Positions 37,118 through 47,800 of a DNA stretch of 64,000 bases are shown here, piece by piece. The notes under the pieces are model-generated. The model was not told the DNA's origin. It searched no databases and worked only from the letters and a program-made list of their open reading frames with translations. This DNA is from Rhodococcus tibetensis (GTDB lineage Bacteria; Actinomycetota; Actinomycetes; Mycobacteriales; Mycobacteriaceae): positions 62,001 to 126,000 of the forward strand of contig NZ_JANFQF010000013.1 of assembly GCF_024438035.1 (NCBI RefSeq). Reading direction: 5' to 3'. How positions within the stretch are numbered: position 1 is the first letter of the stretch; the number at the start of each line of letters is the position of its first letter. The position numbers and the translations under genes are program-made.

Positions 37118-39145
37118 TCAGGGGCGGGTGAGGGTGCGCCACAGGAACGTGAACGTCAGCGCCGACTTGAACGCGGCCTGGGCGTTGTCCGCGGCGCCGC
37201 CGTGTCCGCCTTCGATGTTCTCGTAGTACCAGACCTCGTGGCCCTGCTCCTCGAGGAGGGCGGTCATCTTGCGGGCATGCCCGGGATGGACCCGGTCGTC
37301 CCGCGTGGAGGTGGTCACGAGGATCGGTGGGTATTCGGCTGTGGCACTGGTGTTCTGGTACGGCGAGTACTCGCTCATGAACTTCCAGTCCTCGGGATTG
37401 TCGGGGTCGCCGTATTCGGCCATCCACGACGCCCCGGCTAGCAGCAGGTGGTACCGCTTCATGTCGAGGAGCGGTACCTGGCACACGATCGCCCCGAAGA
37501 GTTCGGGGTAGCGGGTCAGCATGACGCCCATGAGGAGTCCGCCGTTGCTGCCACCTTGAGCCGCGAGTTGATTCGTGGTGGTGATGCCGCGCGCGACCAG
37601 GTCACGCGCGACTGCGGCGAAGTCCTCGAACACTTTGTGGCGGCCTTCGCGGACGGCCTGGGTGTGCCAGGACGGGCCGTATTCACCACCGCCGCGAATG
37701 TTGGCGACAACGTACGCACCTCCGCGTTCGAGCCAGGCGAAGCCGACGGAACCGCTGTATCCAGGCACCATCGAGTTCTCGAACCCACCGTATCCGTACA
37801 GGAGTGTGGGGCTGGGCCCGTCGGCGTCGTCGCGGCGTACGACGAAGTACGGGATCTGCGTTCCGTCATCCGAGGCGACGAAATACTGGGACACGGAGAT
37901 CCCGTCGGCGTCGAAGAACGAGGGCGCCTGCTTCACGGGTTCGAGCGGTCCGCCGACGGTGCCGTACAGAAGCGTTGCAGGAGTGGTGAATCCACTGCTG
38001 TTGACGAAGAAGTTGTCACCGCTGCGCGCGTCCGTGCTGATGACACCACTGGCCGTGAGTTCCGGCACGCCGTCGAGCGGCTTCTCGTCCCAGCCGGTCT
38101 CGGTGGGCGTGAGTACCGACAGTGTGGTCTGCACGTCCGAGAGGGTGACGAGAAGCAGGTGGTTGCGAGTCCACGTGCCCTGTTCGAGGGAGGTGTGCTC
38201 GTCGGGTGTGAACAGCGGCGTCAATTCCCGCGAGCCGGCGAGATAGTCGGCGTAGTCGGCGACGAGGAGAGAACCCGCGGGATAGATCGTGCCGTTCACC
38301 TCCCAATCGGTGCGTGGGCGGACGGTCAGCCAGTCGCGGTACACGGACGTTCCGGCGTCGTCGGGGGTGTCGATGCGCAGTAGGGAACCGTCCGGCAGCA
38401 ACTCGTACCGTTCGGAGTTGTAGAAGTCGAGCGATCGGCCGACGAAGTGCCGCTCGTAGCCGGGGGTGTCGTCGTAGGAGGCGCCGACGGACACATCGGT
38501 GCTCTCGCCCTCGAACACGGTGACTGCCTCGGACAGCGGGGTTCCGCGATGCCAGCGCTTCGCGATCCTCGGATAACCGGAATCGGTCATCGAGCCTTCG
38601 CCGAAGTCGGTGCCCACGTAGACGGTGTTCTCATCGATCCAGTTGATGCTGGTCTTGGCTTCCGGGACGTCGAACGCGTCCTCGGTGACGAACTGTCGTG
38701 TCTCGATGTCGAATTCACGCACCACCGACGCGTCGGCACCGCCTCGCGAGAAGGACAGCAACGCGCGGGTCTGGTCTGGCCGCAGGACACTCGCCCCGGC
38801 CCACACCCAGTTCTCACCCTCGCGTTCGGCGAGTTCGTCGACGTCGAGCAACACGTCCCACTCCGTGTCCTCGGAGCGGTACTCCTCCAAAGTCGTGCGC
38901 CGCCAGATTCCGCGCTTGTGCTCGCCGTCGCGCCAGAAGTTGTACAGATACTCGCCACGCATCGCGGCGTAGGGGATCCGCGCGTCGGTATCGAGAAGCT
39001 CGAGGATCCGGCCCTCGAGCTCGGAGAACTCCGAGTTCGCGGTGTACTCGCCGACGGTCCGGGCGTTGCGTTCGCGCACCCAGTCGAGAGACCGGTCGGC
39101 GGTGACATCTTCGAGCCAGAGATAGGGATCCGTCATGACGGCCAT
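37118..39145 (-). CDS. Prolyl oligopeptidase family serine peptidase (S9A)
   Basis: A 675-residue cytosolic peptidase. The N-terminal half is a seven-bladed propeller (DPYLWLEDVTADRSLDWVRERNA at the start is the family hallmark). The C-terminal catalytic domain has the nucleophile in AAQGGSNGGLLMG, the aspartate in STRDDRVHPGHA and the histidine in IEGGHGGAAD. GGYGGFENSMVPGYS and ANIRGGGEYGPSWH are also typical. The ATG at 39145 was taken; ATG 39136 is nearly as good. It occupies the place of Rv0457c in the mycobacterial order. Only 33 bp separate it from the divergent M19 gene. Confidence 0.93.
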   Translation of the reverse strand: MAVMTDPYLWLEDVTADRSLDWVRERNARTVGEYTANSEFSELEGRILELLDTDARIPYAAMRGEYLYNFWRDGEHKRGIWRRTTLEEYRSEDTEWDVLLDVDELAEREGENWVWAGASVLRPDQTRALLSFSRGGADASVVREFDIETRQFVTEDAFDVPEAKTSINWIDENTVYVGTDFGEGSMTDSGYPRIAKRWHRGTPLSEAVTVFEGESTDVSVGASYDDTPGYERHFVGRSLDFYNSERYELLPDGSLLRIDTPDDAGTSVYRDWLTVRPRTDWEVNGTIYPAGSLLVADYADYLAGSRELTPLFTPDEHTSLEQGTWTRNHLLLVTLSDVQTTLSVLTPTETGWDEKPLDGVPELTASGVISTDARSGDNFFVNSSGFTTPATLLYGTVGGPLEPVKQAPSFFDADGISVSQYFVASDDGTQIPYFVVRRDDADGPSPTLLYGYGGFENSMVPGYSGSVGFAWLERGGAYVVANIRGGGEYGPSWHTQAVREGRHKVFEDFAAVARDLVARGITTTNQLAAQGGSNGGLLMGVMLTRYPELFGAIVCQVPLLDMKRYHLLLAGASWMAEYGDPDNPEDWKFMSEYSPYQNTSATAEYPPILVTTSTRDDRVHPGHARKMTALLEEQGHEVWYYENIEGGHGGAADNAQAAFKSALTFTFLWRTLTRP

Positions 39146-39178
39146 TGTTGCAGGAAGCACTCGGATAGCCTCGGCGGC

Positions 39179-40162
39179 GTGAGTACACCAGGGCCCTACC
39201 CGTTGTGGGAGCAGCACTGCTGCCTGCCGCTGCAACCGTCGGCATCCATCGACGTGGTGCGCCGATACCGGCGTCCGGCCGGCAGTTACGTGTCGGTCAA
39301 CATCGGATATTCACCTCAGGGCAAGGCGGCGTCGACGTCGATCGCCGAAAGCTTCCGCGCCCAGGCCGGCGGTGACATCGAGTTGGTGACGCGATTCGGT
39401 GACGTCGACGCCGTACGCAGTGCGGGCGGTATCGCGCTCGCATTCGACCTCGAGGATTCGGCCCCACTCGAGGGTGACCTCGACAACGTGGCCCATTTCT
39501 ACCGACTGGGCACCCGATCGCTGCTTCCCACGTACAACCATGCGAATGCCGCCGGGTGCGGTTGCCTCGACGCCGACGACACCGGGCTGACCGGCTACGG
39601 CCGCGACCTCGTCCGGGAAATGAATCGGGTGGGGATGATCGTGGATGGTTCCCACTGTTCGGTACGTACCGGCCTCGATCTCGCTGCCGTCACCGAGCGG
39701 CCCATGATCTACAGCCACTCCAACCTGCGACGGTTGTGGGATCACCCTCGCAACATCACCGACGAGCAGGCCCGCGCCTGCGCGGAGACGGGTGGCGTGA
39801 TCGGGATCAACGGTGTCGGGATCTTTCTGGGAGTCAATGCGCCAGATGACGATGCCCGCCGGTTGTCGGCGATGGCCGACCACATCGAGGCGGCGGTCGA
39901 TCTGGTGGGGCCGGCGCACGTCGGCATCGGCTCGGACTACTCGTTCGACGCCGCGGACTTCGTTGCCGAGATCACGAACAATGCGGGCTCGTTCTCCGAC
40001 GCGTATACGGCCTGGGGGCCGCTGCAGTGGGTACCGCCCGAGGATGTGCTGACCCTGGACCGAGTCCTGCGGAATCGGGGGTTCGACGAGCCGTCCATAG
40101 AGGCCGTGTACGGGGGAAATTTCGCCCGCGTTGCGGCGGCGGTCTGGGCTACTGACGGGTAA
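39179..40162 (+). CDS. Membrane-dipeptidase family (M19) protein with altered zinc site
   Basis: A 327-residue metallo-beta-barrel enzyme of the renal dipeptidase type. Family features are AFDLEDSAPL (bridging glutamate region), GTRSLLPTYNHAN, VDGSHCSVRTGLD and PMIYSHSNLRRL (both zinc histidines), and PAHVGIGSDYSFDA (acid). The N-terminal His-x-Asp of M19 enzymes (usually within DGHNDLP) reads EQHCCLPL here: the histidine remains but the aspartate is a cysteine. That changes one ligand of the binuclear site. It may still be active, or act on another substrate. GTG start at 39179; lpd follows 49 bases later. Confidence 0.83.
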   Translation: MSTPGPYPLWEQHCCLPLQPSASIDVVRRYRRPAGSYVSVNIGYSPQGKAASTSIAESFRAQAGGDIELVTRFGDVDAVRSAGGIALAFDLEDSAPLEGDLDNVAHFYRLGTRSLLPTYNHANAAGCGCLDADDTGLTGYGRDLVREMNRVGMIVDGSHCSVRTGLDLAAVTERPMIYSHSNLRRLWDHPRNITDEQARACAETGGVIGINGVGIFLGVNAPDDDARRLSAMADHIEAAVDLVGPAHVGIGSDYSFDAADFVAEITNNAGSFSDAYTAWGPLQWVPPEDVLTLDRVLRNRGFDEPSIEAVYGGNFARVAAAVWATDG

Positions 40163-40211
40163 CACGACCGAGGTGAGACACCGATTCCGGACGGGACTAC
40201 CCTGAACAACC

Positions 40212-41615
40212 GTGACCTCACACTATGACGTCGTTGTCCTCGGAGCCGGTCCCGGTGGGTACGTCGCTGCTATCCGCGCGGCACAGCTGGGATTGAGCAC
40301 TGCCATCATCGAGCAGAAGTACTGGGGTGGTGTGTGCCTGAACGTCGGCTGCATCCCCTCGAAGGCTCTTCTCCGCAATGCCGAGCTTGCGCATCTCTTC
40401 ACGAAAGAGGCCAAGTTGTTCGGCATCACCGGTGAAGCATCCTTCGACTTCGGCGCAGCCTACGACCGCAGCCGCAAGGTCGCGGAGGGGCGCGTCAAGG
40501 GCATTCACTTCTTGATGAAGAAGAACAAGATCCCCGAGTACGACGGCAAGGGCACCTTCACCGATGCCAACACCATCGAGGTCGAGCTGACCAAGGGTGG
40601 CACCGAGACGGTGACGTTCGACAACGCCATCATCGCGACCGGTTCGACCACCAAGTTGTTGCCGGGTACCTCGCTGAGCGAGAACGTCGTCACCTACGAA
40701 GAGCAGATCATGACCCGTGATCTGCCGGGTTCGATCCTCATCGTCGGAGCCGGTGCGATCGGCATGGAGTTCGGCTATGTCCTGAAGAACTACGGCGTGG
40801 ACGTCACTATCGTCGAGTTCCTCGATCGGGCGCTGCCCAACGAAGACGCGGACATCTCCAAGGAGATCGAGAAGCAGTACAAGAAGCTCGGCGTCAAGGT
40901 CAAGACCGGCGCCGCGGTGCAGAGCATCGATGACGACGGCAGCAAGGTCACCGTCTCGATCAAGGACAACAAGAGCGGTGAGATCGAAACCGTCGTGGTC
41001 GACAAGGTGATGCAGTCGGTCGGGTTCGCCCCGCGGGTGGAGGGCTTCGGTCTCGAGAAGACCGGCGTGCAGCTCACCGATCGCGGTGCCATCGGCATCA
41101 CCGACACGATGCAGACGTCCGTCCCGCACATCTACGCCATCGGTGACGTGACGATGAAGCTGCAGCTCGCGCACGTGGCCGAGGCCCAGGGTGTAGTGGC
41201 GGCCGAGACGATCGCCGGCGCCGAGACGCTGCCGATCGACGATTACCGGATGATGCCGCGCGCCACGTTCTGTCAGCCGCAGGTGGCCAGCTTCGGTCTC
41301 ACCGAGCAGCAGGCGAAGGATGAGGGCTACGACATCAAGGTGGCGAACTTCCCGTTCGCCGCCAACGGCAAGGCCCACGGTCTCGGTGACTCCACCGGTT
41401 TCGTCAAGCTGATCTCCGACACCAAGTACGGCGAACTGCTCGGCGGCCACCTCATCGGCCCCGACGTCTCCGAACTGCTGCCCGAGCTGACTCTCGCGCA
41501 GAAGTGGGATCTCACGGTCAACGAACTGGCCCGCAATGTGCACACGCACCCCACGCTCAGCGAAGCCCTGCAGGAGGCCATCCACGGCCTCGCCGGGCAC
41601 ATGATCAACTTCTGA
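40212..41615 (+). CDS. lpdA: Dihydrolipoyl dehydrogenase (E3)
   Basis: FAD flavoprotein that reoxidises lipoamide in 2-oxoacid dehydrogenase complexes; in mycobacteria it also serves peroxide defence. The 467-residue protein has the FAD motif [20 protein letters not shown], the redox disulfide [15 protein letters not shown], the NAD motif [20 protein letters not shown] for FAD, and the C-terminal [13 protein letters not shown] with the catalytic His-Glu pair. GTG start at 40212. It corresponds to Rv0462. A very strong terminator follows. Confidence 0.97.
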   Translation: MTSHYDVVVLGAGPGGYVAAIRAAQLGLSTAIIEQKYWGGVCLNVGCIPSKALLRNAELAHLFTKEAKLFGITGEASFDFGAAYDRSRKVAEGRVKGIHFLMKKNKIPEYDGKGTFTDANTIEVELTKGGTETVTFDNAIIATGSTTKLLPGTSLSENVVTYEEQIMTRDLPGSILIVGAGAIGMEFGYVLKNYGVDVTIVEFLDRALPNEDADISKEIEKQYKKLGVKVKTGAAVQSIDDDGSKVTVSIKDNKSGEIETVVVDKVMQSVGFAPRVEGFGLEKTGVQLTDRGAIGITDTMQTSVPHIYAIGDVTMKLQLAHVAEAQGVVAAETIAGAETLPIDDYRMMPRATFCQPQVASFGLTEQQAKDEGYDIKVANFPFAANGKAHGLGDSTGFVKLISDTKYGELLGGHLIGPDVSELLPELTLAQKWDLTVNELARNVHTHPTLSEALQEAIHGLAGHMINF

Positions 41616-41627
41616 CCCTCGACACCG

Positions 41628-41660
41628 ACGAGGCCCGCACAGATACTGTGCGGGCCTCGT
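41628..41660. terminator. Terminator between lpdA and hxlR
   Basis: Perfect 15-bp stem ACGAGGCCCGCACAG / CTGTGCGGGCCTCGT with a 3-base loop, usable from either side of the convergent pair. Confidence 0.88.
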
Positions 41661-41673
41661 TCGCGTATGGGGA

Positions 41674-42087
41674 CTATGCCCGGTCGGTTCGGCGTTCGGC
41701 GTATTTCTGTTGCGCCGACCACACTTCAGGCATCCGCGACTCGACCAGTTCGATCAATCCGACGAGGCGCGTGGCGATCTCGGCGCCGAGCGGTGTCAGG
41801 CTGTACTCCACCTTCGGGGGAATCGCCTCGAGTACGTCACGGACTACGAGACCGTCTCGCTCCAGGGCCTGCAGGGTCTGCGACAGCATGCGTTCACTGA
41901 CCCCGTCGACGCGTCGGCGGAGTGCGCTGAAGCGGTAGTTGCCCTCGGCCAGCGCCGCGAGCGCGAGCACACCCCATCGGCCGGTGACCGTCTGCAGGGT
42001 CTCGCGAGACGTGCACCCGCGGGCGAAGACGTCGGCCTCGAGGGTGACGTCTGCGTTTTCTCGTGGTGTCTGTGCGGCGTCGGGCAT
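41674..42087 (-). CDS. HxlR-family transcriptional regulator
   Basis: A 137-residue winged-helix regulator. CTSRETLQTVTGRWGVLALAAL and FSALRRRVDGVSERMLSQTLQALERDGLV are the HxlR core; the single conserved cysteine near the N-terminus (ARGCTSRE) is the redox- or electrophile-sensing residue in relatives such as YodB and HypR. ATG at 42087; a GTG 21 bases upstream is possible. It is divergent from an NmrA/QorB-like quinone reductase, a common regulator-target arrangement. Confidence 0.9.
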   Translation of the reverse strand: MPDAAQTPRENADVTLEADVFARGCTSRETLQTVTGRWGVLALAALAEGNYRFSALRRRVDGVSERMLSQTLQALERDGLVVRDVLEAIPPKVEYSLTPLGAEIATRLVGLIELVESRMPEVWSAQQKYAERRTDRA

Positions 42088-42110
42088 GGTCACCACTCTA
42101 CCGCTCACAT

Positions 42111-42155
42111 GTGCAGTACTTACTTTGCCACTTGCACTTACAAAAAATTAGTGCA
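42111..42155. promoter_or_regulatory. Candidate HxlR operator region
   Basis: In the 118-bp divergent gap, GTACTTAC (42116-42123) and GCACTTAC (42134-42141) form a direct repeat 18 bp apart, and TGCACT (42133-42138) pairs with AGTGCA (42150-42155) as an inverted repeat 11 bp apart. The segment is locally A/T-rich (CAAAAAATTAG). TACTTAC-type sites are usual for HxlR regulators. Confidence 0.5.
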
Positions 42156-42205
42156 TAATGGGACGTGCGTGCTTGAACAGACAACCTCACACTCAAGGAG
42201 ATCCC

Positions 42206-43081
42206 ATGACCATTGCTGTCACCGGTGCAACCGGACACCTCGGCCGCCTCGTCGTCGAGGCTCTTCTCGACAAGGGCACCCCAGCTGGGGAGATCGTGGC
42301 ACTCGTCCGTACCCCGGCCAAGGCCACAGACCTCGCAGACAAGGGTGTCGACGTTCGGCAGGCCGATTACAGCGACCGCGACACGCTCGACAAGGCTGTG
42401 AGTGGTGTCGACAAGCTGCTCCTCGTGTCAGGCTCCGATCTCGGGCAACGAGTAGTCCAGCACGGCAACGTCATCGACGCGGCCAAGCTCGCCGGTGTCG
42501 GGTTCATTGCCTACACCAGCATCCTCGATGCGCAGAAGAGTCCGCTCGGATTGGCTGCCGAGCACCGCGCCACCGAGGATGTGATCGCCCAGTCCGGGAT
42601 CGACTTCGCATTGCTGCGAAATGGTTGGTACTGGGAGAACTACCTGAGCAGCGTGGCGACGGCCCGTGAGACAGGTGCACTGTTCGGCAGCGCAGGAAAC
42701 GGCATCATCGCCGGGGCCGCGCGGAAGGACTACGCCGAGGCGGCCGCCGCCGTCCTGCTCGCCGACGGACAGGCGGGCGCGGTGTACGAACTCGGTGGTG
42801 ACGAGCGGCTGACGTACGGACAGCTGGCAGAGGCCTTCTCCGCGGCGGTCGGTAGCCCGGTGTCGTACAAGGACCTCCCGCAGAGCGAGTACGCCGCACT
42901 CCTCGAAGGCGCCGGCTTGCCGGCACCGGTGGCGCAGATGCTCGCCGATTCCGATGCAGGAATAGCCACCGGCGCCCTCGACACCCAGAGCGGCGACCTG
43001 CACAAGCTGATCGGCCGCAACTCGACCCCGGTTGCCACCGTCCTCGCTGTGAGTGCTTCTCAACCGCGGGTTGTCAATTAG
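42206..43081 (+). CDS. NAD(P)-binding quinone oxidoreductase-like protein (QorB/NmrA type)
   Basis: A 291-residue atypical SDR. The dinucleotide motif is IAVTGATGHLGRLVVEALL, with substrate-side RNGWYWENYLSS typical of QorB (YtfG), an NADPH-quinone reductase. RBS CAAGGAG is eight bases before ATG 42206. The divergent HxlR regulator suggests induction by quinones or diamide-like electrophiles, as in the E. coli ytfG-ytfH pair. It ends four bases before the convergent allophanate hydrolase stop. Confidence 0.88.
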   Translation: MTIAVTGATGHLGRLVVEALLDKGTPAGEIVALVRTPAKATDLADKGVDVRQADYSDRDTLDKAVSGVDKLLLVSGSDLGQRVVQHGNVIDAAKLAGVGFIAYTSILDAQKSPLGLAAEHRATEDVIAQSGIDFALLRNGWYWENYLSSVATARETGALFGSAGNGIIAGAARKDYAEAAAAVLLADGQAGAVYELGGDERLTYGQLAEAFSAAVGSPVSYKDLPQSEYAALLEGAGLPAPVAQMLADSDAGIATGALDTQSGDLHKLIGRNSTPVATVLAVSASQPRVVN

Positions 43082-43084
43082 TGC

Positions 43085-44824
43085 TCACGGCTGCGGAGCA
43101 GCGAGATAGGCCACCCAACTGCCGAACTCGGTGATGTCGGTGGCGCCGTCGACCGCGTCGTGGGTGCAGCTGAAGCCCACCACGGCGCGGCCGTCGGACA
43201 GTTCGACACTCGTCAGCGCCATCGGCGCCGGAAGTGCTGCCAGGAACCGTCCCAATCCGGCGGGGGAGACTCGGAACAACTCTCCGACGATGGGTGCGCC
43301 CGCACCGGGACCCCGGCGAACCAGCCCGGGCTTGGGCGGTGTGGTGGCGAGTGCGGTGAGCCGGTAAGCATCAGTGGTGGTGACGGTTTCCACGAAACGC
43401 GCGCCGATGTCCTCCAGTTGGAAGTGGAGAGGCTGCCCGCGCAGGTGTGCCCCGAACACCGCGAGCTCGATACCGTCCTCGACCAACGCGGGCGCGGGAA
43501 CATCGGTGAGTCGGGCAGCGAGGTCCACTGCCACCTGATCGGCGAACGCCGGAACCACGAACATGACACCGAACGGTTCACCTCCGGCCGTCGGGATGCC
43601 GGGGACCGCCACTGCCGCCATGTCGAGCAGGTTGCAGAAGTTCGTGTACGTGCCCATGCGGCGGTTGATGTCGATCGGGTCGGCCTGAACGGCAGCGATG
43701 GTGGGATGCTCGGTGGTGGTGGGCAGCAGGAGGCCGTCGAAACCGGCCAGCAGTTCCCTCGTCTGCGCCTTGACGCGAACGAGCGTGTCGAGGTCGGCGG
43801 CGAACTCGTGGCCAGCCGGCTTCCTCGCCGATTCGACGATGGCGGTGACCACCGGATCGGCGCCCGCCGGTGCGGTGTCGAGGAACCGCCCGACAGCGGT
43901 GTACCGCTCGGCGACGACTGCGCCGTCGTACAGCAACCGGGCGGCGTCGAGCAGCGCCGAGATGTCTACCGTCTCGACGCGAAAGCCCTTGTTCGCCAGT
44001 GATGTGACTGTGTCGTCGAATGCCGATCGGTACTCCGGACAGAGCGCGGCGAGGTCCTCCTCGCGGGGGATCGCGACCCGTGCCTGCGCGGGCGCCGCCA
44101 GCCTCACGTCGGCCGGCCATGCGCGGCTGCGCGGGTCCCTCGGCGCCGGCCCGGCCATGATCCGGGCCGCCGCGGCCGCGGTGTCGAGTTCGGTGGCAAA
44201 CAGGGTGACACAGTCGAAGTCGGCACAGGCGGGAACGACGCCGTCCGCGGGGATCACGCCCAGTGTGGCCTTGATACCGACGAGGCCGTTGAACGCTGCC
44301 GGCACCCTTCCCGAACCGGCTGTGTCGGTACCGATCCCGATATCGGCGATGCCGAGGGCCACGGCGACGGCCGAGCCGGAACTCGATCCACCGGACACCC
44401 GCTCGGGATTCCACGAGCAGCGCACCGCCCCATAGGGACTGCGGGTGCCCACCAGGCCGGTCGCGAACTGGTCGAGGTTCGTCTTACCGAGGACGACGGC
44501 ACCCTGATCGACCAGTCGACGGACGGCAGTCGCGGTGTGGGCGGGCACATAGCCGAACTCGGGGCACCCCGCCGTCGTCGTCAGCCCCGCGACATCGATG
44601 TTGTCCTTGACTGCGAGAATCTGACCTGCCAGAGGGAGTTCCTCGCCTGCAGCGATTCTCGACTCGACTGCGGCCGCATCGGCGTACACGTCCTCGGCGG
44701 GCCGAAGGGTGATCCAGATCTCCGGGCGGTCCACCGCAGCGATCCGACGGAAGGCGTCGTCGACGCGTTCGGTGGGCGAGAGGATGGTCCGCCCGAGCTT
44801 CTTGGCATCGACACTCACACTCAT
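43085..44824 (-). CDS. atzF: Allophanate hydrolase
   Basis: Second enzyme of ATP-dependent urea breakdown: hydrolyses allophanate to ammonia and CO2. The 579-residue protein has an N-terminal amidase domain with the Ser-Ser-Lys triad (lysine in LAVKDNIDVAG, serines in VSGGSSSGSAVAVA and GTDTAGSGRVPAAF) and a C-terminal domain of about 120 residues (ELAVFGAHLRGQPLHFQL) typical of AtzF/DUR1 C-domains. The ATG at 44824 overlaps the uca stop by one base, so the pair is translationally coupled. Confidence 0.95.
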   Translation of the reverse strand: MSVSVDAKKLGRTILSPTERVDDAFRRIAAVDRPEIWITLRPAEDVYADAAAVESRIAAGEELPLAGQILAVKDNIDVAGLTTTAGCPEFGYVPAHTATAVRRLVDQGAVVLGKTNLDQFATGLVGTRSPYGAVRCSWNPERVSGGSSSGSAVAVALGIADIGIGTDTAGSGRVPAAFNGLVGIKATLGVIPADGVVPACADFDCVTLFATELDTAAAAARIMAGPAPRDPRSRAWPADVRLAAPAQARVAIPREEDLAALCPEYRSAFDDTVTSLANKGFRVETVDISALLDAARLLYDGAVVAERYTAVGRFLDTAPAGADPVVTAIVESARKPAGHEFAADLDTLVRVKAQTRELLAGFDGLLLPTTTEHPTIAAVQADPIDINRRMGTYTNFCNLLDMAAVAVPGIPTAGGEPFGVMFVVPAFADQVAVDLAARLTDVPAPALVEDGIELAVFGAHLRGQPLHFQLEDIGARFVETVTTTDAYRLTALATTPPKPGLVRRGPGAGAPIVGELFRVSPAGLGRFLAALPAPMALTSVELSDGRAVVGFSCTHDAVDGATDITEFGSWVAYLAAPQP

Positions 44825-47800
44825 CAGTTTTCTGCTCCGATCACGAGGAGAGGGGCACCGGGTTCGACGATCGATCCCGGCGAAACAAGCACCTGCAGCA
44901 CGGTCCCGGAGACGGTCGCAGGCACCGGCATCTCCAGTTTCATGGCCTCGAGCACCACGGCGTTGTCCCCGAGCCGGATCCGCTGCCCGACCTTCACCTC
45001 GACTCGCCACACACTGCCCACCAGGGGAGCTTCGACGACGACCGCGCCGGGTGGCAGGTCGAGTGGCGGCTGTTCGGGGAGGGGTGGCGGTTCGACACGG
45101 TCGTATTCACCGGACGCACGCCACGCAGACTTCTCGGCGTCGAATGCCGCCGACTGCCTGCGGTTGAACGCTGCGATCGACTCGGCGTTGTCGGTAAGGA
45201 ACTTCAGGTGATCGGCGAGTGCGAAGGTGCCCTCGGAGATCTCGGTATCGAACCGGCCCGCCATGGCCTGCTCGCGGTACTTCCGCAGTTCCTCCGGGGT
45301 CACCGGTTCCCAGACGATGCGGTCGAAGAACCGGAACATCCAGGGTGTGCCCTCGTCGAAGGGGCGGTGCTGCCGGTAACCGGACCAGATGGGTACCGTG
45401 CGGCCTATCAGTTGGTATCCGCCCGGCGACTCCATGCCGTAGACGCACAGGTACTTTCCGCCGATGCCGACGGCATCGGACGGCGTCCAGGTGCGTGCCG
45501 GGTTGTACTTGGTGGTGACCAGGCGGTGCCGGGGATCGAGTGGCACGGCCAGTGGGGCACCGAGGTAGACGTCGCCGAGCCCGAGAACCAGGTACTCGGC
45601 ATCGAACACGGTGTCGCGAACTTCGTCGACACTGCTCAAACCATTGATGCGCCGGATGAATTCGGTGTTGGAGGGCAGCCACGGAGCCTCGTTCCGGACG
45701 CCGCTGCGGTATCGGTCGATCGCCTCTGCGATGGACGGGTCGTCGAAGGACAACGGCAAGCGGACCGTTCGGCTCGGAACTACCAGGTCATGCGTGGCGG
45801 GCAACAGTTCCTCGATGTCCTGCAGGATGTCGAGGAGGCGGCCACCGGGGAGGACGTCCGGGTCGAAATGCAGGTGCAGCGACCGCACCCCCGGCGTGAT
45901 GTCGATGATGCCGCGCACACTGCGTCGGGCCAGCTTCTCCGACAGCGCGTGCACGCGCATCCGGAGCCCGAGGTCGAGCTTCTGTTCACCGTATTCGACA
46001 AGGATGTTGTCGTCTCCTCCCCGGAGATACGCCACCGCCGGACGGTCCAGCACGGGCTCGACCCGCCTCAGTACGCCTCCGTCAGCCCCCACGGCGGGTC
46101 TGCTACCGAGCGGAACATCCACGGCCCGAGAGGAATCGGAACTCCGAAGTGCGTGCGCATCGGAATCGGACACCGCCACGAACCGCACCTGATCGCCCGG
46201 CCGGATCTGCCCGAGCTTCCACCGATGGGCGCTGACCACGGTGAGCGGGCAGGCGAAGCCGCCGAGGCTGGGGCCGTCGGGACCGAGGAGGATCGGTGTG
46301 TCGCCGGAGATGTTGAGCGCACCCACGCTGTACGGGTTGTCGTGGAGGTTCGACGGGTGGAGTCCCGCCTCCCCGCCGTCGGCCCGGGACCAGGTGGGTT
46401 TGGGTCCGTCGAGGCGGAGACCGGTGCGATTGGCGTGGGTCTGCACTTTCCAGGTGGCGTCGTAGAACTGCGCCATGTCGGATTCGGTGAAGTACGAGGG
46501 CGCGGACTGCGGCCCCTCGGTGACCGCCAGATGCCACAGGTGAGTGCAGACGGGCCGCGACTCCTCAGGGACGGGGTGTGGGGTGCTCGAGCCTTCGGCG
46601 TCTTCGACGAGTCCGAGTACGTCGCCGGTGGCAACTGCCTTACCGGTGATTCCGCCGAAACCGCCGAGCGGGAACGTGGAAGCGCTGCCGTGAAAGAGCG
46701 GCGCGTCGATGCCGCCGCGAACGGCGAGGTACGTGCGCAGACCGGTATCGGTGGGACTGCCGATGTCGAGAACGGAACCGGCGGGCACCTCGACGGGTTC
46801 CCACAGCGGAACGGGTTTGCCGTCGACGGTGACCGGCGCGTCCGCGCCACCGACGCAGATCAGGGTGGCGTCGGAGAACGCGAGCCGCGGACCCTGCAGG
46901 GTGCATTCGAGTCCGGGCGCCCCGGCAGGGTTGCCGACGGCAGAGTTGACGAGCTGGAAGGAGAGGTCGTCCATCGGGCCGGACGGCGGAATGCCCACGC
47001 TCCACAGCCCGATTCGCCCGGGAAAGTCCTGAACGGTGGTCATGGTCCCCGCCCGGAGGACGTCGACACGGCGGCCGGTGGAACGAAGGTCGGCCAGGAA
47101 GTCGGTGGTGTGCACGGCGTCGAGAACGTCCTCGGCAGTACAAATTCGACGCAGCTGGGCCAGGTTCGTCTGTATTCCGTAGATGTGCGTGTCGGACAGG
47201 GCCTCGGCCAAAGCGGCGAATGCACTCTTGCGCCGGTGCCCACGAGTAATCACCTTGGCGAGCATCGGGTCGTAGTACGGGCTCACGTCGGTGCCGGTGT
47301 CGACCCACGTCTCCACCCGGGTGTGAGCCGGGAACTCGACTCCGGTGAGCAACCCCGCGCTGGGACGGTAGTCGTGGCCTGGGTCCTCGGCGTAGATCCG
47401 CGCCTCAACCGCGGCTCCGATGATGTCCGGTCCGGTGTCGGGGAGGCCGTCGAGCATGGACGAATCGCCTCGTGCCAACCGAAGCATCCACTCGACCAGA
47501 TCGATGCCGGTGACCTCCTCGGTGACCGGATGCTCCACCTGCAGCCGAGTATTCATCTCGAGGAACGACGCCTCTCCGCGATCCGCGTCGTAGACGAACT
47601 CGACCGTCCCTGCGGATCGATAGTCGACGGAGGACGCCAAAGTGCGGGAACAGCTGAGCAATTGCTCCACGACATCGTCGGGCAGTCCGGGTGCGGGGGC
47701 CTCTTCAACCACCTTCTGATGGCGCCGCTGGAGTGAGCAGTCGCGGGTGCCGAGGCTGAGGGTACGTCCGAGACCGTCACCGAAGATCTGCACTTCGATG

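Noticed and set aside
45208-47736. An 842-codon open frame antisense to urea carboxylase
   Set aside because: Complement of a conserved coding frame; composition is typical of high-GC antisense frames.
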